Positions 48,889 through 56,088 of a stretch of DNA of 64,000 nt are shown here, piece by piece. Origin of the DNA: a virus; IMG/VR virus record IMGVR_UViG_3300005529_000005, positions 1 to 64,000 of that record; one strand, 5' to 3'. Both the position numbers and the translations under genes were made by a program. Under the pieces are notes generated by a model. It ran no database searches and was not told the origin of the DNA. It saw only the letters and a list, made by a program, of their open reading frames with translations. Position 1 is the first letter of the stretch. Each line of letters starts with the position of its first letter.

Positions 48889-49313
48889 AACGCGGTCCAG
48901 AAGCGCCGCGCCTCGTCGACGTGGGGGACGTTCCACCAGCGGTTCAGGCCGGACGGGTGAGGCGCCACGGTGACCTCGCCGCAGTCCCGGGAGAGCCGGG
49001 TCCACTCGAAATAGCCGACGGGTGAGACGCGGAAGGCGCGCGCGACGTTCCAACCGAGCAGTACGACGTGGTCGCGCGCGGCGACGACCTCCGCCATCGC
49101 GTCGGCCCGCGCGCGGGCCTCCTCGACGGGGAAGGCGTCTCCGGCGCCCGCCTTCCCGGGGAACGTGGCGAAGACGTTCGCCCGGTCGAAGGCGGTCAGG
49201 AAGGCGCGGAGGTCGAGGCCGCAGAGGGCGGCGAGCCGCCCCCCGCAGCGTCCGGCCAGCGGCGTAGGGTTGCCGCTCGGGCCGGGCGCTTGACCTATGA
49301 TCAGCGGCTTCAC
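48840..49313 (-). CDS. Uracil-DNA-glycosylase-superfamily-like protein
   Basis: 157 aa, GTG at 49311-49313 (GTGA overlap with upstream gene). KPLIIGQAPGPSGNPTPLAG corresponds to motif 1 of UDG families 4-6; HVVLLGWNVARAF is the central strand; PHPSGLNRWWN with His119 is motif 2. No four-Cys iron-sulphur set is visible. It convergently overlaps the asparagine synthetase by 49 bases. Could remove uracil or recognise a modified base. Confidence 0.7.
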   Translation of the reverse strand: MKPLIIGQAPGPSGNPTPLAGRCGGRLAALCGLDLRAFLTAFDRANVFATFPGKAGAGDAFPVEEARARADAMAEVVAARDHVVLLGWNVARAFRVSPVGYFEWTRLSRDCGEVTVAPHPSGLNRWWNVPHVDEARRFWTAFYAATAAPKADRNSAP

Positions 49314-49594
49314 GACTGAAGCCAGAAGGCGAGGGCGGGAGAAGGCAACTCCCCGACGAGGACGATCTCGTCCGAGGTCCACTCCTCGCCGTCGGCGTCG
49401 ACGTAAAGCTCCTTCCCGGCGCGATCCTTGGTCCGCTGGCTATCCCAACAGACCTCCGTCTCCCCGACGAAGTCGCAGTCGAGCGACCCGTCGGGGAGCC
49501 GGGAGAAGGACTCCTCGCGCACGAGGGCGTTCGCCTCTACCACGTCGGCGGTCGCGACGATGATCACGCCTGTCGGGCTGAAGGCCTTTGCCAT
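49310..49594 (-). CDS. Small unknown protein
   Basis: 94 aa, ATG at 49592-49594. SPTGVIIVATADVVEANALV, then LDCDFVGETEVCWDSQR and EWTSDEIVLVGELP. Acidic beta-rich protein. No family. Confidence 0.45.
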   Translation of the reverse strand: MAKAFSPTGVIIVATADVVEANALVREESFSRLPDGSLDCDFVGETEVCWDSQRTKDRAGKELYVDADGEEWTSDEIVLVGELPSPALAFWLQS

Positions 49595-49599
49595 GGCGG

Positions 49600-50568
49600 T
49601 CAGCCCTTCGGGGCGGGGAGCGTGACGACGAACTTTCCGTCCTTCCGCTCGCACTTGGCGCCGACGCGCTCGCAGACGCGCCGAAGCGTGACGGCGCAGG
49701 CCTTCCAGCCGCCGATCTTCTTGCAGAGGTCCGCCTCGGTCATGCCCTCGGGTCCCGCCGCGACGGCGGTGTCGAGGAGCTTCGCCAGTTTCGACCCCTC
49801 CCGGAGGCCGTCCGGGCGGGCGGAGACGGGCGTCCGCGCGTTCGCCTTGGCGGCGGGCGCGGCGGCCTTCTTCGCGCGCGGCGTCGCCGGCGCCTTCCGG
49901 GCGGTCTTCGCGGGGGTCTTCGTCGAGGTCTTCTTGGTCGCGGTCTTAGCCATCTCAGTCTCCTCAGGTTGCGCCGCCGTGGCGGGCGCGGGTTTAGCCG
50001 GGGCGGACGCCGTCGGCGGGTCGTAGACGAACTTGCCCGGGCCGACCTGAGTGATCAGGGGGAGCCCGGACTTCTCCCAGGCGGCGTCGGCCGCCTGGCA
50101 ACGATCGGCGTGGAGGTCGCCCGCCCGGTGACCGGACGGCCGCTTACACCACGCTCCCGCCCGTACGCCGCACGCGGGACACGCGACGGCGAGCACGGGA
50201 TGCTTGTGGGCGGTGAAGTCGGGGACTTCTCCGCCGCTCGCCGGCGCGGGCGCCGACGGTGACTCGGTGATCGGCGGGAGGTCGGGCCCGAGGAGGGCCG
50301 CGTCCACCGCCCGGCCTTGCGCGGCCGCGAGGATTTGGTCGAGCCGCGCGCGCGGGACGCGCGGCGGGAGGGTCTTCGGCTCAGGCTTCACGTGCTCCTT
50401 CTCCTTCCACTTCGTCGGCTCCTGGAAGCGGCCGCGGCGGAGCCGCTCCAGGTTCGCCTCGATCTCCTCCAGCCGTTCGGGCGTCATCCCGATCCAGCGG
50501 TTCAGGACGTCGGGGACGCCGCCGTCCCGCACCTGCTGAGCCCGCGCGGTGATCTCCTCCGGGGTCAT
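49600..50568 (-). CDS. Zinc-finger plus winged-helix protein with Lys/Ala linker
   Basis: 322 aa, ATG at 50566-50568. N-terminal helical part (MTPEEITARAQQVRDGGVPD), a phage-type zinc site (CPACGVRAGAWC, HRAGDLHADRC at about 130-160), a basic Lys/Ala/Pro linker like a histone tail (TATKKTSTKTPAKTARKAP) and a C-terminal winged helix (SKLAKLLDTAVAAGPEGMTE, ADLCKKIGGWKACAVTLRRV) similar to DUF3489. An internal ATG at about residue 205 could start a separate short product. Confidence 0.6.
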   Translation of the reverse strand: MTPEEITARAQQVRDGGVPDVLNRWIGMTPERLEEIEANLERLRRGRFQEPTKWKEKEHVKPEPKTLPPRVPRARLDQILAAAQGRAVDAALLGPDLPPITESPSAPAPASGGEVPDFTAHKHPVLAVACPACGVRAGAWCKRPSGHRAGDLHADRCQAADAAWEKSGLPLITQVGPGKFVYDPPTASAPAKPAPATAAQPEETEMAKTATKKTSTKTPAKTARKAPATPRAKKAAAPAAKANARTPVSARPDGLREGSKLAKLLDTAVAAGPEGMTEADLCKKIGGWKACAVTLRRVCERVGAKCERKDGKFVVTLPAPKG

Positions 50569-50855
50569 TTGGGCAGGTCCTTCAGGCGGGTCCGCGCGCC
50601 CGCGTGGGAGACCCACCGGGCCTCGCCGTCGTCGAGGTCCACGTCGTAGCCGCGCTCCGTGGTGGTCTCGTAGGACCTCACGATAGTGCCGGGCTTCCCG
50701 TCGAGGAGAACGCGCGCGCCAGCGGCGGGGTCAGCATCAACTCGTTGGATCGGCGGCTCCCAAAGCCCGCATTTACAAGCGTTCCCGTTCCAAGAATCGA
50801 TACCGCCCTTCCGCCAACCGCATCTTTGGCAATGGGGATGAACCGGCTCGGTCAT
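50565..50855 (-). CDS. Small zinc-ribbon protein
   Basis: 96 aa. HCQRCGWRKGGIDSWNGNAC, KCG forms a Cys4 ribbon (C-x2-C, C-x-C). Second half ARVLLDGKPGTIVRSYETTT and GEARWVSHAGARTRL is a small beta barrel. GTG at 50862-50864 overlapping the upstream stop is an alternative start. Confidence 0.5.
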   Translation of the reverse strand: MTEPVHPHCQRCGWRKGGIDSWNGNACKCGLWEPPIQRVDADPAAGARVLLDGKPGTIVRSYETTTERGYDVDLDDGEARWVSHAGARTRLKDLPK

Positions 50856-50860
50856 CGCGG

Positions 50861-51346
50861 TCACCCGACGCGCCGCCGGCCGGCCATATCGACGTCCTGG
50901 AGAACCTCGTCGATCGGCGTGACCTTGTCGCCGATGGCGGCCTGAAGGATCATGCACGCCTGATCGATGATGTCGGCGCCGCCGTGAGGAGGCTTCGCCG
51001 CCATGATCAGCGGGTGAAGGAGCGCGTGCTGAGCCGCGTCCGCCTCCAGCTTGCCGTAGCGGTTGCGCGGAGCCTGAAGCGCCTTCACGACGCGGCGCAC
51101 GACGCCCGCGATCACGCCGAGCGCCTCCGCGCTCTGGCCGAGCGCGCGCTCGACGCCGCGCACGTAGCCGATGGCGCGGTCGAGTCCCTCCTGCTGTATC
51201 TCCGGCTCGGGGACCTGCCAGTCGAAGCCCGGCGAGCTCGGGAACGTGATCAGCCAGATTCCGCGCCCGTAGGTCAGCCGCGCGCGGACCTCCTTCCCGT
51301 TCATGGCGACCCAGTGGGCGCCGTCTACCTTCTCGATCTTCCACAT
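50861..51346 (-). CDS. Unknown protein
   Basis: 161 aa, ATG at 51344-51346. N-terminal beta part (HWVAMNGKEVRARLTYGRGI, WLITFPSS), then helices (EALGVIAGVVRRVVKALQAP, NRYGKLEADAAQHALLHPL). Possibly DNA binding. No family recognised. Confidence 0.5.
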   Translation of the reverse strand: MWKIEKVDGAHWVAMNGKEVRARLTYGRGIWLITFPSSPGFDWQVPEPEIQQEGLDRAIGYVRGVERALGQSAEALGVIAGVVRRVVKALQAPRNRYGKLEADAAQHALLHPLIMAAKPPHGGADIIDQACMILQAAIGDKVTPIDEVLQDVDMAGRRRVG

Positions 51347-51385
51347 CTTCGGTTCTCCCTTTGGCGCTCGAAGCGGCACCCCGTG

Positions 51386-51411
51386 GGGCCGGGCGGTGAG
51401 GCCCGGCCCCC
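51386..51411 (-). terminator. 10-bp perfect hairpin after DUF932 gene
   Basis: GGGGCCGGGC (51386-51395) pairs with GCCCGGCCCC (51402-51411), loop GGTGAG. Lies 17 bases beyond the DUF932 stop in its direction of transcription. No T-run, so a weak or factor-dependent terminator. Confidence 0.5.
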
Positions 51412-51428
51412 TAGGCCGCCGCCCGGAA

Positions 51429-52655
51429 TCAGGCGACCTTGTCGAGGATGTGCTTCGCCTCAAGCTCCTGCTGGAGGCGGTCGTCCGTGTTCAGGACGCC
51501 GCGCGCGTGCGCGGTGATGGCCTGAGCCATGTCCCACGCGGAGCGCGGCGGACGGCCCTCCTCCTTCTCACCCTGCTCGAGGATGGCCTTCGCCTTCGTC
51601 AGCGAGAAGTTGCGGGCCTTCAGGAAGGCGATCGCGCCCTCCTCGTCGTCCGCGACCTTCGCCGCCTTGGCGAGCTTCACGCCGGCGACGAGCTTGTCGG
51701 TCGCGCCGTTCGCGTAGGCGGTCAGCGCGGGGACCGCCTGACGGAGCCAGCGGTCGGGCGCCGCCCGGTTGTGGATGATGCGGACCTCCTCGAAGTTCTC
51801 CACGCCCCAGAGGTTCCGGTTCATGCAGACGCCGCGGAGGAAGAACGCCGCGATCTTCGCGCTGCGCGTCCCGACCTCGCTGTTCTGGCAGAAGAAGCCC
51901 CTGAACATGAGGTCCGGATTCCCGTTCGCCAGCTTGCCGACCTCGATCGGGTTGCGGTCGTCGACCAGGAACATGAACACGTCCCGGTCGGAGGCGTAGA
52001 GCGTGGTGGAGTCGGAGGTCACCGGAGCCTCCGGGTCGTAGAGGCGCGTCGACCAGTCGAGCACGCCCGGGATCTTCCAGCGCATCTCGCCGCGCCCGGT
52101 CCCGGCGACGGCCTGAACCGCCTTCACGATCTCGTAGTCCGGGATGCGGCCGTAGTCGGGGCCGGTCGCCGCGTACAGCTGGTCGGCGCCGCCGTAGAGC
52201 TTGATCTCCTCGACCTCGCGGGCGAAGCGGAGCCGGTAGGCGAGGGCGTCCGAGACGATCTGACTCGGAAGCTCCCGGTAGTGAGCGGCGGGCGCCTTCG
52301 CGAGCGCGCACATCTGACCGAACGCCCAGTGGGTCGGGGCGATCTCGCGCGCCTCGACGCGGTCGCCGTGGTCGATCTTCACGCCGACGGTGAGGCGGTG
52401 AAGGTCGGCCGCCGTCTTCGGCTCCGGAGAGATCAGGTCGAAGGCGTCCGTCTTCGTTCGGGTCTGGAAGCTCCCGTCCCAGAACTTCTTCTTGAAGTCG
52501 TGCAAGTCGGTCAGCGACGTGAACCGCTGGTCCGCCGGGCGCGCCATCCACTGCATCGAGACCTCGCCGTTGTGACCGCCGGTGAACGGGTTCACCTCGT
52601 AAGGTGCCCGGGCCGTGGTCGCGCTGGTCTCGTTCTGCTTCGTGATGTCCAACAT
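51429..52655 (-). CDS. DUF932 family protein
   Basis: 408 aa. TKTDAFDLISPEPKTAADLH near the start, WAFGQMCALAKAPAAHYREL (the typical DUF932 region where a protein is switched off by region), then DRDVFMFLVDDRNPIEVG, FRGFFCQNSEVGTRSAKIAA and FLRGVCMNRNLWGV. The family occurs in phages and plasmids; role unknown. Single-gene transcript flanked by hairpins. Confidence 0.85.
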   Translation of the reverse strand: MLDITKQNETSATTARAPYEVNPFTGGHNGEVSMQWMARPADQRFTSLTDLHDFKKKFWDGSFQTRTKTDAFDLISPEPKTAADLHRLTVGVKIDHGDRVEAREIAPTHWAFGQMCALAKAPAAHYRELPSQIVSDALAYRLRFAREVEEIKLYGGADQLYAATGPDYGRIPDYEIVKAVQAVAGTGRGEMRWKIPGVLDWSTRLYDPEAPVTSDSTTLYASDRDVFMFLVDDRNPIEVGKLANGNPDLMFRGFFCQNSEVGTRSAKIAAFFLRGVCMNRNLWGVENFEEVRIIHNRAAPDRWLRQAVPALTAYANGATDKLVAGVKLAKAAKVADDEEGAIAFLKARNFSLTKAKAILEQGEKEEGRPPRSAWDMAQAITAHARGVLNTDDRLQQELEAKHILDKVA

Positions 52656-52717
52656 GGTAGTCCCTTGTTTGAGGGCTCACTGGCCTCGTCAGCACCGGAG
52701 GAAACCGGCGGACCGTC

Positions 52718-52735
52718 GGGGCGCCGGAGCGCCCC
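52718..52735. repeat. 7-bp hairpin GGGGCGC-CGGA-GCGCCCC
   Basis: Perfect stem with a 4-base loop between two leftward genes; like the hairpin at 51386-51411 it is followed on the + strand by CTAGG. May end the upstream transcript or insulate the DUF932 gene. Confidence 0.45.
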
Positions 52736-52746
52736 TAGGTTTCGGC

Positions 52747-52998
52747 CTAGTCGCGGATCATCGTGAGGAGGCGGGACGGCGTCATCTTCTCGTCCCGCGC
52801 CTGAGCGTCGGCGGCGAACCAGCCATCGGCGCGGAGGCGCCGGTAGATCGCGCGCGCTTCCTCCGCGCTGATCCCGCGCTCGATGATCGATCGGGTGGCG
52901 CCGATCAGGGCGAGAACGGTCGCGGTCTCACCGTGGCACTCGAACGACGCCCAGCAGACGCAGGGCGCGGGAGCCATCCTGAGCCAGTGGGTAATCAT
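52747..52998 (-). CDS. Small unknown protein
   Basis: 83 aa, ATGA overlap with the upstream gene. PCVCWASFECHGETATVLAL with three Cys/His, then IERGISAEEARAIYRRLRAD. Possibly a small zinc-binding helical protein. Confidence 0.45.
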   Translation of the reverse strand: MITHWLRMAPAPCVCWASFECHGETATVLALIGATRSIIERGISAEEARAIYRRLRADGWFAADAQARDEKMTPSRLLTMIRD

Positions 52999-53264
52999 GA
53001 CGCGCTCCTATTGTCGTAGAGCGGGACGCGCGTCGCGTCGTAGGGGTCCGAGGGTGAGCCCGGCCACACGCGGCCGTTGTAGGAGACGTAGCCGAAGGTC
53101 GACCCGCTCGCGCGAACGAGTAGCGCGGGAGGGACCTCGGAGGCCCCGAGGCCCGAGGCGTCGCGCGCCTTGACGAACATCTCGGAGGCCTGCCTCAGCG
53201 AGGTAACCTCATATCGGCGTCGCGCGATCTGGATGAAGAGGGACTCGGTCAGCGTAGTTTGCAT
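52995..53264 (-). CDS. Unknown protein under proposed repressor control
   Basis: 89 aa. SLFIQIARRRYEVTSLRQAS then ASGSTFGYVSYNGRVWPGSP; seems a conserved small phage fold (RxxxYNGRxWxG). First gene of the leftward 53.3-48.8 kb run, 22 bases from the candidate operator at 53287-53303. Confidence 0.5.
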   Translation of the reverse strand: MQTTLTESLFIQIARRRYEVTSLRQASEMFVKARDASGLGASEVPPALLVRASGSTFGYVSYNGRVWPGSPSDPYDATRVPLYDNRSAS

Positions 53265-53286
53265 CTTCAGGTTCTCCTGTCGGCGG

Positions 53287-53303
53287 CGGGGAGGAATTTC
53301 CCG
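53287..53303. promoter_or_regulatory. Candidate repressor operator (site 2)
   Basis: CGGGGAGGAATTTCCCG, a near-palindrome between the divergent genes at 53264 (-) and 53374 (+). Shares 13 consecutive bases with the minus-strand sequence at 35284-35300 and resembles the palindrome in front of the XRE gene. Confidence 0.5.
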
Positions 53304-53373
53304 TCCGGCGCACCGCTATTGAAGGGTGCGGGGAGCCAGATGTACAGTGCGGTTTGACCCCCAGGAGGATCAG

Positions 53374-54039
53374 GTGGCTAGGAAGAAGCTCGACGTACCC
53401 CGTGAGTGGAGCTGGTCGGCGGCGGTCGCCAAGCACTTCGATTCGCACGTTCGGGAGAGCCTCCCGTGGTACGACCTCGCCACCGGCGCCGTCGCCCACA
53501 TCGCGCGCGCCTACGTCCCCCGGGAGGGCGTAGTGATCGACGTCGGCGCCTCCACGGGCAACGTCGGGCGCGCGCTCGCGCCGGTCCTGAAGGCGAGGTC
53601 AGCGACGCTCCGCGCGATCGACTCGTCGGTGGAGATGCGCGACGTCTATCGCGGTCCGGGCGTGCTCGAGGTCGTGGACGCGGAGGAGTTCGACTTCGCC
53701 GGCGCCGCTCCCGACCTGATCGTGTGCTTCCTCGCGCTGATGTTCGTCCCGGTCTCGACGCGGAGGCTCCTGGTCGAGCGCATGAAGGAGGCGCTGCGCC
53801 CGGGCGGCGCGATCATCGTCTTCGACAAGATGGTGCCGAGGCCGGGCTACGTCGGGACCGTCGCCTACCGGCTGACGCTCGCCGCGAAGATGGACGCCGG
53901 CGCCTCCCCCGCCGAGGTCGTGGCGAAGGAGTTGTCGATCGCCGGCGTCCAGCGTCCCATGTCAGAGGGCGAGCTCGGCGGCTTCGTCGAGGTCTTCCGC
54001 TTCGGGGACTTCGCGGGGTTCGTGCACGAGCGCGACTGA
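53374..54039 (+). CDS. Class I SAM-dependent methyltransferase
   Basis: 221 aa, GTG at 53374 with AGGAGG 5 bases upstream. VVIDVGASTGNVGRALAPVL is motif I, LRAIDSSVEMRDVYRG motif II region, DLIVCFLALMFVP motif IV region, LRPGGAIIVFDKMV after it. Similar in plan to CmoA-type small-molecule/tRNA methyltransferases; no DNA-methyltransferase catalytic motif. Substrate unknown. 3' end overlaps a leftward gene by 78 bases. Confidence 0.7.
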   Translation: MARKKLDVPREWSWSAAVAKHFDSHVRESLPWYDLATGAVAHIARAYVPREGVVIDVGASTGNVGRALAPVLKARSATLRAIDSSVEMRDVYRGPGVLEVVDAEEFDFAGAAPDLIVCFLALMFVPVSTRRLLVERMKEALRPGGAIIVFDKMVPRPGYVGTVAYRLTLAAKMDAGASPAEVVAKELSIAGVQRPMSEGELGGFVEVFRFGDFAGFVHERD

Positions 54040-54261
54040 GCTGGTCAGCCAGGTCTCGCGCGGCGCGGCGGGGGCGATCTCGGCGCGGCCGGCCGGCGTG
54101 ATGACCGTCCGCCGCGGCCGAGGCCCGGGCTTGTCGCCACGGATCATCCCGGCCTTGATCAGCGACTCTACCGCCCGCGCGCGTGGGCCCGCGACGGAGA
54201 GTGGGACGCCCTCCGGGCGCCCCACGTGCTCGAGCAGAACGGCCCTCTGCCTCGGCGTCAC
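53962..54261 (-). CDS. Winged-helix (MarR-like) small regulator
   Basis: 99 aa, GTG at 54259-54261 overlapping the XRE stop. TPRQRAVLLEHVGRPEGVPL, RARAVESLIKAGMIRGDKPG, RRTVITPAGRAEIA is the compact winged-helix plan frequent in rhizobial phages and genomes. Co-transcribed with the XRE gene, so probably a second regulator. Confidence 0.6.
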   Translation of the reverse strand: MTPRQRAVLLEHVGRPEGVPLSVAGPRARAVESLIKAGMIRGDKPGPRPRRTVITPAGRAEIAPAAPRETWLTSSVALVHEPREVPEAEDLDEAAELAL

Positions 54262-54545
54262 GCGGCCCGCCGCTTGGCCTGACGCTTCCCCTCGGTCCTC
54301 CCGACGACGGTCCCGGTCGGGGCGCCGTCGAAGAAGAACGAGACGGGGACCTGGAGCACGCCCGCGATCTGCTGAAGGCGGCTCGCCCCGACGCGGTTCG
54401 CGCCCTTCTCGTACTTCTGGACCTGTTGGAAGGTCAGCCCGAGACGCTCGCCGAGCGTCGTCTGGCTCATGCTGAGCATCATCCTCTTCATGCGGATGCG
54501 TTTGCCGACCCACGTGTCGACCGGCTGCGGTGACCGCTTCGCCAT
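54258..54545 (-). CDS. XRE-family HTH repressor, rhizobial chromosomal type
   Basis: 95 aa. VGKRIRMKRMMLSMSQTTLG, ERLGLTFQQVQKYEKGANRV, GASRLQQIAGVLQVPVSFFF: very close to the chromosomal Rhizobiales XRE group (PraR/PhrR type), with the HTH at about residues 27-50 and a short basic tail. A palindrome lies 20 bases upstream, suggesting autoregulation. Candidate lysis-lysogeny or timing regulator acquired from the host. Confidence 0.85.
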   Translation of the reverse strand: MAKRSPQPVDTWVGKRIRMKRMMLSMSQTTLGERLGLTFQQVQKYEKGANRVGASRLQQIAGVLQVPVSFFFDGAPTGTVVGRTEGKRQAKRRAA

Positions 54546-54564
54546 CGTTCTCTCCTACGTTGTT

Positions 54565-54580
54565 CGGGGAGTATTCCCCG
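54565..54580. promoter_or_regulatory. Palindromic operator in front of XRE gene (site 1)
   Basis: CGGGGAGTATTCCCCG, with T/A flanks extending the arms to TCGGGGA/TCCCCGA. It sits 20 bases upstream of the XRE start codon and fits an autoregulatory site. Confidence 0.6.
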
Positions 54581-54962
54581 AGTGAAACCTATTTCCGGTA
54601 GAAGACGGGTGTCCACTGGCCGTGCGGTATTTTTTTCTCTATCCTCCGAGTCGTCTGGTTCGCCCGGCAGCGGTCTCGACATCAACATCATCGCAGCGCC
54701 TCGGCGCATTGCACTCAGGAGCACCATCGCCGGGCCTTCTGGGCCGCAGGGAGCGGCGCATCGCTCCGACCCTCTTCCGGGTCGTCGCGGCAAACCGAGG
54801 ATGGAGACCTGTAGTCCTCGGGGACCTGAGGTCGGGACGCTCGTGCGCGCGAGCGGAGCGCGGCGACCCGGAAGGGGATCACGAACACCACGCCCGCGAC
54901 AAAGGGCAAGGTCGGCGGCGAGGCGCGCGCTGGAAGAACCGGGCGCGCCTCGCCGGCCAAAA

Positions 54963-54978
54963 TGTTCCACGTGAAACA
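54963..54978. other. Consensus parS centromere site
   Basis: TGTTCCACGTGAAACA matches the bacterial chromosomal parS consensus TGTTNCACGTGAAACA at all defined positions. It is in an intergenic region, 20 bases before the HNH start. ParB of the host would be expected to bind and spread from it. No ParA gene is visible in the window. Confidence 0.8.
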
Positions 54979-54998
54979 TTCCTACCGGAACACCGTAG

Positions 54999-55469
54999 AT
55001 GCTCCTGACCGAGGCCGAACACGGTCTGCCGCGAGCCGGGCGCGTCAGGGCGTGGCTGGCGCAATTCCTCGGCGATCCCTGCGGATGCTGCGGGAGCAAG
55101 ATGCACGCCGACGACGGTTGGAACTCCCCGCGCGCGCCGAGCCGTGATCACCGGATTCCGGTGGCGCGCGGAGGCTTGGACGTCCTGCAGAACATCATCA
55201 TCCTGTGCCGACGCTGCAACGGCGAGAAGGGGATGCTCGACCTGGAGGAGTTCGCGGCGGTGCGCGCGGGCGTGGCCTGTGACCTCTCGGAGCGAATGAA
55301 CACCGAACGCAGCATCATGACCAACTCGAGGAACCCGAAGGCTCTACGTGAGCGTCTCCTCGCTGAGCAGCGCGCCACCTATCTCCTGCGGCCTCCGAAA
55401 CGGCGGCGTCACCGGTTCGGACGTCGCCCCTACCAAAACACAGTTGCGCCCTCCGCCGAGCTCGGATAG
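54999..55469 (+). CDS. HNH endonuclease-like protein
   Basis: 156 aa. CGCCGSKMHADDGWN, RDHRIPVARGGLDVLQNIII, LCRRCNGEKGMLDLEEF: C-x2-C, DH-x-N and C-x2-CN pattern of the HNH fold. Basic C-terminal extension (RPPKRRRHRFGRRPYQ). ATG at 54999 lies just after parS. Unlike the 5443-5979 enzyme it lacks the N-terminal repeats. Could be a homing enzyme or a packaging-associated HNH. Confidence 0.7.
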   Translation: MLLTEAEHGLPRAGRVRAWLAQFLGDPCGCCGSKMHADDGWNSPRAPSRDHRIPVARGGLDVLQNIIILCRRCNGEKGMLDLEEFAAVRAGVACDLSERMNTERSIMTNSRNPKALRERLLAEQRATYLLRPPKRRRHRFGRRPYQNTVAPSAELG

Positions 55470-55494
55470 AAGGCGCGCAAATCGCGATCGAGTA

Positions 55495-55533
55495 GACGGC
55501 CGCCGGGTGCGTTGCTTATCCCCGGCGGCCGTC
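55495..55533 (+). terminator. 13-bp perfect hairpin downstream of HNH gene
   Basis: GACGGCCGCCGGG (55495-55507) pairs with CCCGGCGGCCGTC (55521-55533), 13-base loop, 26 bases after the HNH stop. No T-run follows, so termination strength is uncertain. Confidence 0.55.
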
Positions 55534-55642
55534 GTGCGTTCGGCGGGCGTGGGACCGACAAAACGGAAGACGCCCCCCGGCGCCGCGGGCACCGGGAGGC
55601 GCTTTCGATACGGCGCGCTGGCCGCTGCGCTACGAGGCCGAA

Positions 55643-55710
55643 GCCCGGCGGGATTCGAACCCGCGACCTCCGTTGTGCGGCCGCGCTACCAGGCTGCGCT
55701 ACCCCCGGGC
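55643..55710 (-). pseudogene. Degenerate tRNA-like sequence 1
   Basis: Minus strand has a good D-arm (GCGC-AGCCTGGTA-GCGC preceded by TA) and a perfect T-arm (GCGGG-TTCGAAT-CCCGC), joined by AGGTC. The anticodon arm is only 12 bases (3-bp CCG/CGG stem) instead of 17 and the acceptor pairs only five bases (GCCCG/CGGGC). Not a normal tRNA. Confidence 0.55.
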
Positions 55711-55715
55711 CTGAG

Positions 55716-55790
55716 CCCGGTGGGTCGGATTCGAACCGACGACCTGCCGCTGGTCGTCCCTATAGCCGACCTACGCCTCGCCAGGCCAGA
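55716..55790 (-). pseudogene. Degenerate tRNA-like sequence 2
   Basis: Minus strand T-arm GTCGG-TTCGAAT-CCGAC (55724-55740) is perfect and is again preceded by AGGTC. 5' parts do not pair into a normal D, anticodon or acceptor stem. Overlaps the 3' end of the leftward gene at 55771. Confidence 0.45.
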
Positions 55791-56088
55791 CGCCGCTCGT
55801 CCGGAAGATCCTGAGCTTCACGAGCGTGCGCTGCGCGCGCCTGAGCCGGTCGCGCGTGATCTCGTCCAGGACCTCGATCCCGTGGCGCGCCCGCAGGAAG
55901 AGCCGCGCCCGCGTCGCGATGTCGAGCCAGCTCCTCCGCTGGTAGGCGTACCACCGCGCCGGCGTCATCGCGTTGACCCACCGGTCGTACTCCGCCTCGA
56001 CGCGGCGCAGCTCCGCCTCCTGCTCGGCGTCGCTGAGCTTCATCCAGCGGTCCCACTCCGCGTCGTCCCACCCGTCGTCGTCGACCAT
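55771..56088 (-). CDS. Unknown Trp/Arg-rich helical protein
   Basis: 105 aa, ATG at 56086-56088. DDDGWDDAEWDRWMKLSDAE, QEAELRRVEAEYDRWVNAMT, YAYQRRSWLDIATRARLFLR. The first part is acidic, the rest basic and helical. Function unknown. A 150-base gap upstream has no clear gene. Confidence 0.5.
   Translation of the reverse strand: MVDDDGWDDAEWDRWMKLSDAEQEAELRRVEAEYDRWVNAMTPARWYAYQRRSWLDIATRARLFLRARHGIEVLDEITRDRLRRAQRTLVKLRIFRTSGVWPGEA

Larger units (their letters stand above)
54546..54998. other. 453-base gene-free region with operator, T-run and parS
   Basis: No reading frame here has convincing start, composition and context. It holds the palindrome at 54565-54580, a T7 run at about 54630 followed by CTCTATCC (possible promoter element), a mid-part without recognised structure and the parS site at 54963-54978. 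It may be an origin or centromere region. Confidence 0.5.

Noticed and set aside
54582-55099. Several open frames in the region between XRE gene and parS
   Set aside because: Overlapping frames on both strands without ribosome sites, conserved look or operon context; treated as non-coding control or centromere region.
55512-55814. Plus-strand frame with GFEPAT...RYQAALPPG and GRIRTDDLP text
   Set aside because: Known artefact of translating the antisense of tRNA-like sequences; the region is explained by the tRNA-like elements.
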